Shown: piece by piece, positions 33,493 to 43,500 of the stretch | How the letters are laid out: each line of letters opens with the position of its first letter | Position numbering within the stretch: the first letter of the stretch is position 1 | Assembly (NCBI GenBank): GCA_046349855.1 | Contig: JAXMBM010000015.1 | Location: 62,001 to 126,000 of the forward strand | Origin: CAIXSC01 sp046349855 | GTDB taxonomy: Bacteria; Planctomycetota; Planctomycetia; Pirellulales; Pirellulaceae | Reading direction: 5' to 3' | DNA: 64,000 nucleotides | Program-made: the position numbers and the translations under genes | The notes under the pieces: generated by a model | Told to the model about the DNA's origin: nothing | What the model saw: the letters and a program-made list of their open reading frames with translations, nothing else | Database searches by the model: none

Positions 33493-33687
33493 TTGATGGG
33501 AACTGTCCACTCGGCGAGCGAGGGACGAAAACACGGCGAGCGGGAGACGTCAGTCCCCTGTTCGCATGTCATAGATTCCGCGCGTCGACGAATCGCATTC
33601 ATTGCATCGGTGGTGATCGTGGCGACTGCGACTGGTTGTGGACCGCTGAGCTCGGCTGAATTGAATCGCATTATTGACCACGGATGA
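33493..33687 (+). pseudogene. Probable truncated lipoprotein-like fragment, interrupted by a short intergenic repeat
   Basis: About 64 codons. The last 35 residues look like a secretion signal and start of a lipoprotein (RRRIAFIASVVIVATATGCG, then PLSSAELNRII), but the frame ends at CCACGGATGA, the start of a typical planctomycete intergenic repeat unit (CCACGGATGACGCAG, repeated as ATCACGGATGA 15-20 bp later). The 5' half is built from the repeat at 33513-33565. Most likely a broken remnant, not a functional gene. Confidence 0.3.
33513..33565 (+). repeat. Repeat copy right of the NRPS gene
   Basis: Related to 30343-30411 (CGGCGAGCG, GACGA-AA-CACGGCGAGCGG, then the GACGTCAGTCCCCTG hairpin core) with the same orientation, so similar direct repeats flank the NRPS gene about 3.15 kb apart. 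Only half of the longer left element is present. Confidence 0.65.
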
Positions 33688-33769
33688 CGCAGATTATCAC
33701 GGATGAATCGCAGCAAAACGCAAGTTCTAACAATGCAATGGACCGTTGCTTGTGAACACCGAGACAGGA

Positions 33770-36748
33770 TCACTCGGCGCCTGGCCGTCCCGCGGGACTG
33801 CCGATCCGGCTCAACAGCGCTTGAAACGACTCGGAGTCGCGCAGCGGATCGTAGTCCGGGTGGTTCCTCAGGTAGACCGCATCGTGATACCCGCTTTCGA
33901 CGGCGGCGGTCAGCAATTCGATGGCCCGGGCGCGGTACCGTTCGCTCTGGGCCGGATCGCTCTTCGCGGCGGCCCAGCAACAGCCGGCAAATGTGCGAGC
34001 CATATCGATCTGCAATTCGGCATCCAGCCGTTCGACCCGTTTGAGAATCGACTCCGCCAGCTCGGCGGCCGCCGCGTGTTCGCCGGTAAACGGTAAGGCC
34101 AGCGCGACGGCCACGTGCTTGCTTTCTCCCTGGTCGTCCGCCTTGACCATGTCGCGAGCCACCGCCAGTGCCTCCTGATACAGAGCGACCGCCTGCTCGG
34201 GATCGCTGTCGCGCAGCGAACCGGCCAGCCGCACCAGGCAGATATTCAGTTTGTTGCGCCGCTGTTCGAGTCGGGGATTCTCCTGGTAGAGTTTGCGGGC
34301 GAGTTCCAATGCTTCGGTGTAGAACGACCGTGCCCCCTCGGCATCTCCCGTGGCTCGAAGGACGTCACCGGCCAGATAGAGGCTCTGGGAGAGCTTGTCG
34401 CGACTGAGTGTTTTGTCGGGGCTGGCATCGTTCTGCAGGACTCGTCGGGCCCCGTCAAGAATCCTCAGCTGCTCCTGGCGTGCTTCGTCGCTGCGGCCAA
34501 CGGACAGCAGCAGGAGCAGTCGCAATTGGTACTGTTCGGCGAGCATGCCGCGAAATACTTCCTTCTGTCGCAACCAGGCGTCGTCGGGCATCTCGCGGAA
34601 ATTCGGCTGGCTCCGGACCAGGGTCATGGCCTCGTCGAAATACGCTATCCCCTTCTCCACGACGGTCAGCGCCTCTTCGACGCGCCCCAGCTTGCGCAGC
34701 GTCAGCGCGTATTGATAGCTGACCGGAAACACTTGCGTGATGACTTCGATGCGCGGCATGGAGCCTTGCGCTCGAGAGAATTCCACGGGCTTGGGCTGCG
34801 CGAGAATACCTTCCAACAATTCCAGAGCCTCCTGGCCCTGATGTCGCACGATTTCCATATCGCGACGATACGACTGTCGCACCTCGGCGTGACGCAGCAA
34901 GATCGTCATCAGGTTGAAACGTGTCGAATCGGTACCGAAGAGTCGGTTGCGATTGCGCGCCATCGGTTCGGCCTGCTCCAACAACTCGGCCGCCTTGGAT
35001 GGTTGCCCTAAGTCCAGGAACGTGAGGTACTGAAGTTCGAGCAGCCGCATTCTCTCCAGGATGACTTGCAGATCCCACTCCTCCTCGCTGTCGGGCAGCC
35101 GATCCAGCTCATCGGAAGCGATCTTCATCATCTTCATTCGCAGATCGATCAGCCGTTCATCGACGGGCGGCAGGCCCACGCGGATGGCCCGCAGCATGTT
35201 CATTACGGCCAGCTTGGCCTCGCGCGCGCGCTGCAGCGCGGTCTGAGCGTTTTCGGCGGCGGCGGCGGCATTTTCATCGGCGCGCTGTGCATTGGCATCA
35301 GCCCTCCTGGCATTCTCATCCGCGGTGTTCTTGGCGGCGATGGCCTTCGTTCGCTGCGCTTCAATGTCGCGGTTTTTCGCCTCCAGCGAGCGAATCGACC
35401 AGATGCTCACACCGAGAGCGAGGAGCAGGCTGGAAAACGTCGTCGCCAGGGGAATCGCGACGCGCGGATTGCGCCGGCACCACCTCCACAGTCGCTCGAC
35501 CATTCCGACCGGCCGAGCCACGATCGGTTCGTGGCGCAAGAACCGCCGCAGGTCGGCTTCCAGTTCTGCGCAGCTGGCGTAGCGCCGCGCCGGTTCCTTG
35601 GACAAGGCCTTCAAGCAGATCGTCTCGAGATCGAGTGGCGTCGACGGTTGCAATTCGCGCGGCGCGACGGGCTCCTGATGGAGCACCTGCATCACGACCT
35701 CGACCGCGCGCGGCGCGACGAAGGGCGGCCGACCCGTCAGCAGATGATAGAGCAGCGCCCCCAGGGAGTATTGGTCGGCGGCGGGGCCGATCTCGGCGGT
35801 GTCACCACGTGCCTGTTCGGGTGGCATGTAACTGGGGGTTCCCAACACCGTGCCGTCCGCGGTACGAGGTTCGCTGGGATCGTCGGACGTCCGCTTCGCC
35901 AGACCGAAGTCGGTCAACTTCGGTACCCCGTCGGCCGTCAACAGGACGTTGCCCGGCTTGATGTCGCGGTGCAAGACCCCTTGGCGATGGGCGTAGGCCA
36001 CGCTGGCCGCCAGTTCCGCCGTGATGAGCGCAGCCCGCTCGGGCGCCAGCGGACGTCGTGCGACCTCGGCCGACAGCGTCTTGCCGTCGACGTATTCGAG
36101 GGAAAAGTAGGGCAGTCCGTGGTGCTGCCCGATCTCGTAAATCTGAACAATGCCCGGATGGACCAGTTTGGCGATCGCCTGAGCTTCCACCAGGAAGCGT
36201 TCGGTCTGCGCCGGGCTGGCATGCTCGCCGGCCAGAATCATTTTCAGCGCGGTAACGCGTTTCAGCCTGGGATGCCACGCCTTGTAGACGGCTCCCATTC
36301 CGCCGCGTCCCAGTTCTCCCAGAATCTCGTAGGGACCAATTGTCCGGGGAATTCCTGCGAGCGGTCCCGACTCCGTCTCCGAGCCCGGAGTTTCCCGCCC
36401 GACTCCTCCCTCGGCGGTCGCCACGACGGCCTGGTCCACCTGTCGCGGCGGCGCATCGAGAGTCGCGTCCACCGCGGCTGCTGCCGATGACGGGACCCCC
36501 GGACCGGCTCCGAACGTCCGCGTCCGGCCGTCTGCCAGCGGATCCGTAGGCGTCGGAGCCGCAACCGATCTCCGGGGGTCACCAGGCGGCGTGGACACGC
36601 CGGCCGAACCCGCGGTCGCCACCCTCGGCAACGGGACGGTCGAGTCGTTCTGGCGAAGGCTCGAGGGCTCTTCGGCGGCGGGGGCGGTATCACCGACAGG
36701 AGGAGGGATGGGTGGCGCGGTGTCGCGAACCGGGGGACGCTCTGACAT
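33770..36748 (-). CDS. Membrane Ser/Thr protein kinase with TPR-like periplasmic region
   Basis: 992 residues from the ATG at 36748; the first 21 residues upstream, from 36811, are an alternative start. Pro/Ala-rich N-terminus (1-130). Kinase domain about 137-410: YEILGELGRGGMG, ALKM Lys, VLHRDIKPGNVLL (about 259) and LTDFGLAKR. TM about 433-453 (IPLATTFSSLLLALGVSIWS), then a coiled-coil (ADENARRADANAQRADENAA) and a long helical TPR-like tail with LGRVEEALTVVEKGIAYFDEAMT. Planctomycete Hanks-type kinase with an extracytoplasmic sensor. It sits 70 bp beyond the end of the giant surface gene on the same strand, so it may be co-transcribed with or respond to that protein (inference). Confidence 0.92.
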   Translation of the reverse strand: MSERPPVRDTAPPIPPPVGDTAPAAEEPSSLRQNDSTVPLPRVATAGSAGVSTPPGDPRRSVAAPTPTDPLADGRTRTFGAGPGVPSSAAAAVDATLDAPPRQVDQAVVATAEGGVGRETPGSETESGPLAGIPRTIGPYEILGELGRGGMGAVYKAWHPRLKRVTALKMILAGEHASPAQTERFLVEAQAIAKLVHPGIVQIYEIGQHHGLPYFSLEYVDGKTLSAEVARRPLAPERAALITAELAASVAYAHRQGVLHRDIKPGNVLLTADGVPKLTDFGLAKRTSDDPSEPRTADGTVLGTPSYMPPEQARGDTAEIGPAADQYSLGALLYHLLTGRPPFVAPRAVEVVMQVLHQEPVAPRELQPSTPLDLETICLKALSKEPARRYASCAELEADLRRFLRHEPIVARPVGMVERLWRWCRRNPRVAIPLATTFSSLLLALGVSIWSIRSLEAKNRDIEAQRTKAIAAKNTADENARRADANAQRADENAAAAAENAQTALQRAREAKLAVMNMLRAIRVGLPPVDERLIDLRMKMMKIASDELDRLPDSEEEWDLQVILERMRLLELQYLTFLDLGQPSKAAELLEQAEPMARNRNRLFGTDSTRFNLMTILLRHAEVRQSYRRDMEIVRHQGQEALELLEGILAQPKPVEFSRAQGSMPRIEVITQVFPVSYQYALTLRKLGRVEEALTVVEKGIAYFDEAMTLVRSQPNFREMPDDAWLRQKEVFRGMLAEQYQLRLLLLLSVGRSDEARQEQLRILDGARRVLQNDASPDKTLSRDKLSQSLYLAGDVLRATGDAEGARSFYTEALELARKLYQENPRLEQRRNKLNICLVRLAGSLRDSDPEQAVALYQEALAVARDMVKADDQGESKHVAVALALPFTGEHAAAAELAESILKRVERLDAELQIDMARTFAGCCWAAAKSDPAQSERYRARAIELLTAAVESGYHDAVYLRNHPDYDPLRDSESFQALLSRIGSPAGRPGAE

Positions 36749-36817
36749 GGGTTCTATTTCGTAAAGGGCATGCACTTGCCGACCCGGCGGAGGGGGGTGC
36801 ACCGTTCCCACCGCGGA

Positions 36818-39800
36818 CTACCCTAAGTCACTCAAAGTCTCGCCGGTTTGACGATCGGAAGCCACATCCCGGCGACTGGAAGCCTCTTTCGTGTTCAGAT
36901 TCAGCAGGAACCAATCCGTGTCCGCCTGCCCATACAACATATCGCGCTGGTTATCGTCCGACACGGTCGTGGCATTGAGGAAGTAGTTCTGGTTCTTGCG
37001 GGTGCTGAGCAATCCCGTACTGCCACGCAGATTCAGGACGCGGTTGGCGTAGCTGCTGGGGCTCGCCCACTCCGCCATGATTGCGTCGAGCGCGGCCAGG
37101 TTGTCGTCGTGAACCGTGGCGCCGGCAACGAGCACATCCTCCCCGCCCCCGCCGTACAGCGTGTCACTGCCGGTGCCACCGATCAGCACATCGCGCGCAC
37201 TTCCACCATACAACGTGTCGTCGCCAGCCCCGCCCACCAGCACATTGCGGCCGAATCCACCGATCAAGGTGTCGTTGCCGTCGCCGCCGAATACGAAGGC
37301 CGGCAGATTGGCCAGGATTGTGATGACGTCGTTACCTCCCTGACCATACACGACGATCGAAGTCACGGCGGCGGTGACCTGATCGATCACGAACTTGGAA
37401 CTACCGTTGAGGTCCGCTGCTCCCGCCAGGACCAACCGATTATTGGGAAGCTGGACGACAAATAACACGTCTCCGTTCGGGGAGGCGTTCACGACCAGTG
37501 AATTCCCCGGCACATTGGCCGGTCCCGGCTGCACGTCCATCCAGGCCTTCACCTCGATCAGCGCGGTGAACGCCGGACCCTGGCTTCCTCGAGCGTCGGT
37601 GGCCCGCACGGTGACGGTAAAGTCGCCGGCTGTTGCATAGGTGTGGGGAACGTCCAGCTGCGGACCCGACGATGAGAGGCTTTGCGATGATCCATCTCCC
37701 CAATTGACCTGCCAGGTGAAGGTCGCGTTGGCGTCCTGAGGATCAGGATCGGTGGCGTAGAACGAGAAGACGCGACTCTGCCCTCGGATGCTGGTGGTGG
37801 GAGACCCGCTGGCAAAGCTGACCAGCGGCGGTTGATTGCCCGATGTCACCTGGATCGTGAACACCTGCTCGACAGACAAGCCCCCCTGGTCGGTGCTGCG
37901 GATCCGAATCGAGTAACTCGACGCCACTGTCGGATCGAGTACCACGTTGGTCTGCAACGTCGCGCCGACGATCGCGAAGCTGGCATTGTCCGTCGCCCCA
38001 GGCCCGCTGACGAGCGAATAGCTGAAGGTCTGTCCCGCGTCGGAATCGGTGGTACTCAGGGTCCCAACGGCAGTGCCGGCGGATTGATTGCCCGCTACCT
38101 TCGCGTTCGACAGCGCGATGGCCGTAGGCGCCTCGTTGACGTTGGACACGCTGATCGTCCACGTACGCTCGACGAATAGCCCCCCCTGGTCGGTGCTGCG
38201 TACGCGGAGCGAGTAGCTGGACTGCGTCTCATAGTCGAACACAGCAGCGGTAACCAGCACGCCGCCGTCGATCGAGAATTGGGCATTGTCCGTGTCCCCG
38301 GCGCCGCTGACCAGCGTGTAGCTGAACGTGTCGCCAGCATCGGGATCCACGGAGTCGAACGTGCCGACGAGCGTGTCCCGCGGTGCGTTCTCTGCGACCG
38401 AGTCGCCGGTCAGCGTCAGTCCGACCGGCCGTTCGTTGACGTTGAGCACCTGGATGGTGAAGCTCTGTGTACTGACCGAGCCATCGGCGCTCACCGCCTG
38501 GATGACAATCGTATGGCTGGTCGCCGCTTCGTAGTCGATGGCGCCCGCCACCGTGACGACGCCCGTCGAACTGTCGATGGCGAATCGCCCGCCGGCGTTG
38601 TTGGTCAGGCTGTAGGTGATCGTGTTCGTCGTGCCGTCGGCGTCGCTGGCCAGCGCCGTGATCCCGACCATCGTCCCGGTGCCGACGTTCTCGGCGACCG
38701 CATTGACCGCCGGATCGGTATCGGTGATGACGCTCACCGAGAACTCGTTCACATCGCTGACGGTGATCGTCAACGTGCGTTCGATCGACAGCCCGCCCTG
38801 GTCGGTGCTGCGGACGCGGAGCGAATAGCTGGACTGCGTCTCGTAGTCGAGCGCCGCAGTGGTCTGCAGGGCATCCCCTTCGATCGAGAAGCGACCGTTG
38901 TCGCTGTCCCCCGCACCGCTGACCAGCGTGTAGGTGAAGCTCTCGCCGGCGTCGGGATCGCTGGTGCTCAGCGTACCCACGGTCGTGCCCGGCGCAGAAT
39001 TCTCCGCCAAGCTGGCGTTGTCCAGCCCGATGGCCGTGGGCGCCTCGTTCACGTCGGTCACGTACAGGGTGAAGGTCTGTTCGGAGTAACCGTTGTCCAC
39101 GTCGGTGGCCCGGACGCGGATCGAGTAGCTGGACTGGTGTTCGTAGTTGAACGAGGCGTCGGTCAGCAGTTGATGACCGTCGATCCTGAAGCTGCCGCCT
39201 CCCGCGTCGACCAGCGTGAAGGTCACCGGCTCCCCGCCGTCCGGATCGGTCGCGCTGAGCGTACCGACGAGCGTGTCCAGCGGTGCGTTCTCCGCGACCG
39301 AATCGCCGGTCAGCGTCAGTCCGACCGGCCGTTCGTTGACGTTGAGTACCTGGATGGTGAAGCTCTGCGTACTGACCGAGCCATCGGCGCTCACCGCCTG
39401 GACGACAATCGCATGGCTGGTGGCCGCTTCGTAGTCGATCGCGCCCGCCACCGTGACGACCCCCGTCGAACTGTCGATGGCGAACCGCCCGCCGGCGCTG
39501 TTGGTCAGACTGTAGGTGATCGTGTTCGTCGTGCCGTCGGCGTCGCTGGCCAGCGCCGTGATCCCGACCGCCGTCCCGGTGCCGACGTTCTCGGCGACCG
39601 CATTGACCGCCGGATCGGCATCGGTGATGACGCTCACCGAGAACTCGTTCACATCGCTGACGGTGATCGTCAACGTGCGTTCGACCGACAGCCCGCCCTG
39701 GTCGGTGCTGCGGACGCGGAGCGAATAGCTGGACTGCGTCTCGTAGTCGAGCGCCGCAGCGGTCTGCAGGGCATCCCCTTCGATCGAGAAGCGACCGTTG

Positions 39801-40534
39801 TCGCTGTCCCCCGCACCGCTGACCAGCGTATAGGTGAAGCTCTCGCCAGTGTCGGGATCGCTGGTGCTCAGCGTGCCTACCGTCGTGCCCGGTGCGGAAT
39901 TCTCCGCCAAGCTGGCGTTGTCCAGCCCGATGGCCGTGGGCGCCTCGTTCACGTCGGTCACGTACAGGGTGAAGGTCTGTTCGGAATAGCCGTTGTCCAC
40001 GTCCGTGGCCCGGACGCGGATCGAGTAGCTGGACTGGTGCTCGTAGTTGAACGAGGCGTCGGTCAGCAGTTGATGACCGTCGATCCTGAAGCTGCCGCCT
40101 CCCGCGTCGACCAGCGTGAAGTTCACCGGCTCCCCGCCGTCCGGATCGGTCGCGCTGAGCGTACCGACGAGCGTGTCCAGCGGTGCGTTCTCCGCGACCG
40201 AATCGCCGGTCAGCGTCAGTCCGACCGGCCGTTCGTTGACGTTGAGTACCTGGATGGTGAAGCTCTGCGTACTGACGAGCCATCGGCGGCAACTTGCTCC
40301 ACCGCCTGGACGACAATCGCATGGCTGGTGGCCGCTTCGTAGTCGATCGCCGCCACCGTGACGACGCCCGTCGAACCGTCGATGGCGAATCGCCCGCCGG
40401 CGTTGTTGGTCAGACTTCGTAGTGGTGATCGTCGTGCGTTCGTCGTGCCGTCGGCGTCGCTGGCCAGCCGCCGATCCGGATCGTCGCCCCGGTGCCGTGA
40501 TCCCAACCGTCGCCCACGTTCTCGGCGACCGCAT
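36818..40534 (-). CDS. C-terminal part of the giant surface protein (cadherin-like repeats, PKD, RTX-like tail), out of frame with the N-terminal part
   Basis: Coherent protein starts near 40,270; the first 80 or so residues of the open frame are frameshifted. It contains eight cadherin/CHDL-like repeats (units such as VNERPVGLTLTGDSVAENAP, VNEAPTAIGLDNASLAENSA, VNEFSVSVITD), a PKD-like domain (TFTWQVNWGDGSSQSL), then RTX-like Gly/Asp repeats (VLVGGAGDDTLYGG) and a C-terminal segment of about 80 residues (VLNLRGSTGLLSTRKNQNYF). The last unit is typical of type-I-secreted or surface-retained calcium-binding proteins. The N-terminal half continues upstream on the same strand, but the island at 40,265-40,535 shifts the frame. 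It is probably one gene with 40410-55679. Confidence 0.85.
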   Translation of the reverse strand: MRSPRTWATVGITAPGRRSGSAAGQRRRRHDERTTITTTKSDQQRRRAIRHRRFDGRRHGGGDRLRSGHQPCDCRPGGGASCRRWLVSTQSFTIQVLNVNERPVGLTLTGDSVAENAPLDTLVGTLSATDPDGGEPVNFTLVDAGGGSFRIDGHQLLTDASFNYEHQSSYSIRVRATDVDNGYSEQTFTLYVTDVNEAPTAIGLDNASLAENSAPGTTVGTLSTSDPDTGESFTYTLVSGAGDSDNGRFSIEGDALQTAAALDYETQSSYSLRVRSTDQGGLSVERTLTITVSDVNEFSVSVITDADPAVNAVAENVGTGTAVGITALASDADGTTNTITYSLTNSAGGRFAIDSSTGVVTVAGAIDYEAATSHAIVVQAVSADGSVSTQSFTIQVLNVNERPVGLTLTGDSVAENAPLDTLVGTLSATDPDGGEPVTFTLVDAGGGSFRIDGHQLLTDASFNYEHQSSYSIRVRATDVDNGYSEQTFTLYVTDVNEAPTAIGLDNASLAENSAPGTTVGTLSTSDPDAGESFTYTLVSGAGDSDNGRFSIEGDALQTTAALDYETQSSYSLRVRSTDQGGLSIERTLTITVSDVNEFSVSVITDTDPAVNAVAENVGTGTMVGITALASDADGTTNTITYSLTNNAGGRFAIDSSTGVVTVAGAIDYEAATSHTIVIQAVSADGSVSTQSFTIQVLNVNERPVGLTLTGDSVAENAPRDTLVGTFDSVDPDAGDTFSYTLVSGAGDTDNAQFSIDGGVLVTAAVFDYETQSSYSLRVRSTDQGGLFVERTWTISVSNVNEAPTAIALSNAKVAGNQSAGTAVGTLSTTDSDAGQTFSYSLVSGPGATDNASFAIVGATLQTNVVLDPTVASSYSIRIRSTDQGGLSVEQVFTIQVTSGNQPPLVSFASGSPTTSIRGQSRVFSFYATDPDPQDANATFTWQVNWGDGSSQSLSSSGPQLDVPHTYATAGDFTVTVRATDARGSQGPAFTALIEVKAWMDVQPGPANVPGNSLVVNASPNGDVLFVVQLPNNRLVLAGAADLNGSSKFVIDQVTAAVTSIVVYGQGGNDVITILANLPAFVFGGDGNDTLIGGFGRNVLVGGAGDDTLYGGSARDVLIGGTGSDTLYGGGGEDVLVAGATVHDDNLAALDAIMAEWASPSSYANRVLNLRGSTGLLSTRKNQNYFLNATTVSDDNQRDMLYGQADTDWFLLNLNTKEASSRRDVASDRQTGETLSDLG

Positions 40535-40540
40535 TCACCG
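38441..40540 (-). repeat. 900-bp higher-order repeat, three copies (cadherin triplets)
   Basis: The same motif begins at 38441, 39341 and 40241, so the period is exactly 900 bp (300 codons, three cadherin-like domains). Copies 1 and 2 differ by only a few substitutions. The third is disturbed by about 31 extra bases and several small indels. Confidence 0.85.
40265..40535 (-). other. Frameshift island: clustered small duplications and indels within the third cadherin triplet
   Basis: Compared with the two sister copies, this stretch has 1-bp and 3-bp losses plus local duplications of its own sequence (for example GGCAACTTGCTCC where siblings have GGCGCTC), net +31 nt. The correct peptide can be followed only by switching through all three minus-strand frames (frame of 55679, then 40506, then 40534). 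This suggests merged or misaligned repeat reads. Confidence 0.75.
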
Positions 40541-43500
40541 CCGGATCGGTATCGGTGATGACGCTCACCGAGAACTCGTTCACATCGCTGACGTTGATCG
40601 TCAGCGTGCGTTCGACCGACAGCCCGCCCCGGTCGATACTCTTCACGCGGATCGAATAGCCGGATTGCGTCTCATAGTCGAACGTCGCGGCGGTCTGAAC
40701 GACGTTACCGACGATGGCGAACCGACCGTTGTCACTGTCCCCCGCACCGTTGACAAGAGCATAGGAGAACGTATCTCCGAGGTCCGGGTCGCTCGTGGTC
40801 AACAGACCGATCGTGGCGCCGGCGGGCAGGTTCTCATCGACACGATAGTTCGAGAGGTTGATGGTTGTCGGCGGCTCATTCGTGATCTGGGACCGATCGT
40901 CGATCACATCCTGTCCACCGCTGCCCTGGAGGTCGTTCAGGGCGTCGGTGGCATTGGCCGTTTCAAACGTATTCAGCAGCAGGCGATAGGTCCCCGTATC
41001 GTCACCCTGGTAAGCGGCGAGGTAGAAGGGGTCGAGTTGATCTGGCGACAGGGGCGGAGCAAGGCTCGACAGATCGAGAGCCCCCACTTCCAACGTGTAC
41101 CAGCCATCCGTTGGAATCACGACGTCGGCAAGCCGCGCGTCGGTCGATTCAAAGCTGTCGTTGTTGAATGCCACGAGCTGGCCATTGGCATCGCGCAGGA
41201 TCAGCGTGGTGTTGACTGTGGCGGCCCGGAAGGCTGCAGGATCGGTCACGTCGAGTGCCAGGGTGGTGGAAAACGCCTCGGCGGTGACGATCTGCCCCTG
41301 CTGGGCGTAGAAGCGGTAGAAGTCACTCCGGCTGTGCCCCTGGGCCAGATCGATCGCGCCGTCGATCTGCAAGGCCGCGGCACGGAACCGTTGCACTCGG
41401 CGGAATGCGTCCTCGCCCAGCGTATTGGGCACGTTCAGGCCAACGAGGGTGATGTTCTGGGGCGTCAACATGGTCGACGGCAGAGCTTGCTCAGCGACGG
41501 TCGTCGCCGCCGGATCGACCGTGGCGAGCGTCAGCTTGAGCGCTTCGCGTTCGCTGAAGTACAGGCTGCCGAGATCGCTGAAGCGGTCACTGCCGATGCT
41601 GGCCGGCGAACCGAGGACGTGGTTAACGGTTTCGAACGCGCCTGGTGCGTCGCTGAACTGGGGCGAACCGAGGGAGGGATACAGTGGCAGATGGCCGCCG
41701 AAACCGATCGGGCCGATCGCGTCGACGTGCCACAGGCCCAACAAGTGGCCCGTCTCGTGAGTGGCGATCTTGGCAGTCAATTCGATGAAATTGGCGCTGA
41801 TGTTGGGCGGGTTGAATTCACCGCCCAGCAGGCCATTGACCTGCACCCGCGCCTCGCCGCCCAGGTGGCGGTTCCCCGGATCGATCTCGGAAGACTCACC
41901 GCCCAACTGGCCGGACTGCGGGGTGCGATTGATCTGGACCGTGATGAACTCGCCGGCCGCCACCACTGCCGACGGCACCTGCGCCAACTGATCGGTCGCC
42001 CGGATGTCGAACCAGGGCAGCGCGTTGGCCAAGCCGCCCGGGCCGCGGAAATACGTGTTGATCTGGTCCAGCACCGCCTGGCGTTCGACTGCCGAATAGT
42101 CGTGCTCACCTGCATCGGTGTACGTGACGAAGTCCACATACATCCACTGGGTGCGCGTGCCGGTGGCCGTCGTCGCCGCTGGTGTGGTCGAGAAGTACGC
42201 AGCGCCGGACAGGTGATTGTCGCGGGCATTGCCCAGAATCTGGTCGGCTCCCTGAGTGCCGACGACGTCTTCGATTCCCAGTCCGTCGGTCAGGCGCAGA
42301 GACAAGGGACCTTGCAGCTGGGTGACCGTGCTGGCCAGATTCAATTGTAAGGCCGCCTGGCGGAAGCTGGAGAAGTCGAGCACGTCGCGCGAGCTGTCTG
42401 TCCCGCCGGCGGCGAGTTCGTCAATCACCACCGTGGCGGCGGCGTCGCTCAGATAGTAGGCGTCGTCGCCGACACCGCCCGCCAGATGCACGGCGCCGCT
42501 GAGCGTCGGCAGGACGACGAACCGATCTCGGCCTGAACCGGCGGTGACTGACAGCGGCGCAAAGGCGCTGCCCAACGCACCGGAGAGGATTACCACGTCG
42601 TCGTCGTCGCCCAGCTGGACATCCGCGATCAGCTCGGCGGCCGTCAGGTCTCCTGCCAGTTCGCCGGCGTCGTTGCCGGCGTCACCCCACAGCTCCAGGC
42701 TGTGAGTGACGGTGGTGGCGATCCGCGCGGCGTCGTTTCCCGGGCCAGCCCGAAAGGAGACGTCGGCGACCGTGCCGCCCACCAGGTCGAGGTCATCGAA
42801 ATCGGCGCCTCCGTCGAACAACACCTGCCGCACGACCGCACGCAGCGATACGAGTCGGTCATTGCCGTCATTTCCTGCCAGCTGCAGGGTATCCACGTGA
42901 GCGGCCAGGTTTTGCAGCGTGTCGTCGTTCGGACCACCCATCAGTTGCAGGATGCCTGCCGCAGCGCCCAGATTGAGCAGCCGGTTGTTGCCGTCGCCGC
43001 CAAACATCGTGAACGACGCAACCCGCTCGGCGGCGGTCACCGCAAAATCATGGCCCGGGCCGGCGTCGAACATCAGGCCACTCGCGGCGGCCGAGTTGTT
43101 CCAGAAGGCATCGTCGCCAGCGCCGGCGTGAAAGGTCAGATTGCCGGCGCCGGCCCCACGCAGGTCGAGCAGGTCGGAACCGTCCTCGGCGACAATCGTC
43201 ACCTGGGACGTACGGAGTCCGTAGGCGAGAAACTTGTTGTTCCCCGCTCCCAGATCGACCGTGCCGCCACTCACATCGGCGCCGCGATTGTCGACCAGGT
43301 CATCGCCGTCGCCCAGTGCGATCTGGAAGTTGGTTAAACCGGCGGCATCATTGCGGACGTAGTCGGACAGCGCTCCGCCCGTCAACGTCACCCCCGACAG
43401 GTTCATGCCGTTGGCCGAGTTGACGAACTCCAGCCCCGCATCCCCGGCCGTCACAAGAACATGGGAGACACCCGCCGCCGAGTTCTGCCAGGAACTGACA

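Noticed and set aside
36818..40534. Treating the C-terminal part as an independent secreted cadherin gene
   Set aside because: Its 5' end is out-of-frame repeat sequence without a signal peptide, and it continues the same repeat pattern as the upstream gene.
40265..40535. Programmed frameshifting or diversity-generating element
   Set aside because: No slippery heptamer/pseudoknot or reverse transcriptase/VR-TR pair was seen; the changes are local self-duplications and fit read-consensus errors better.
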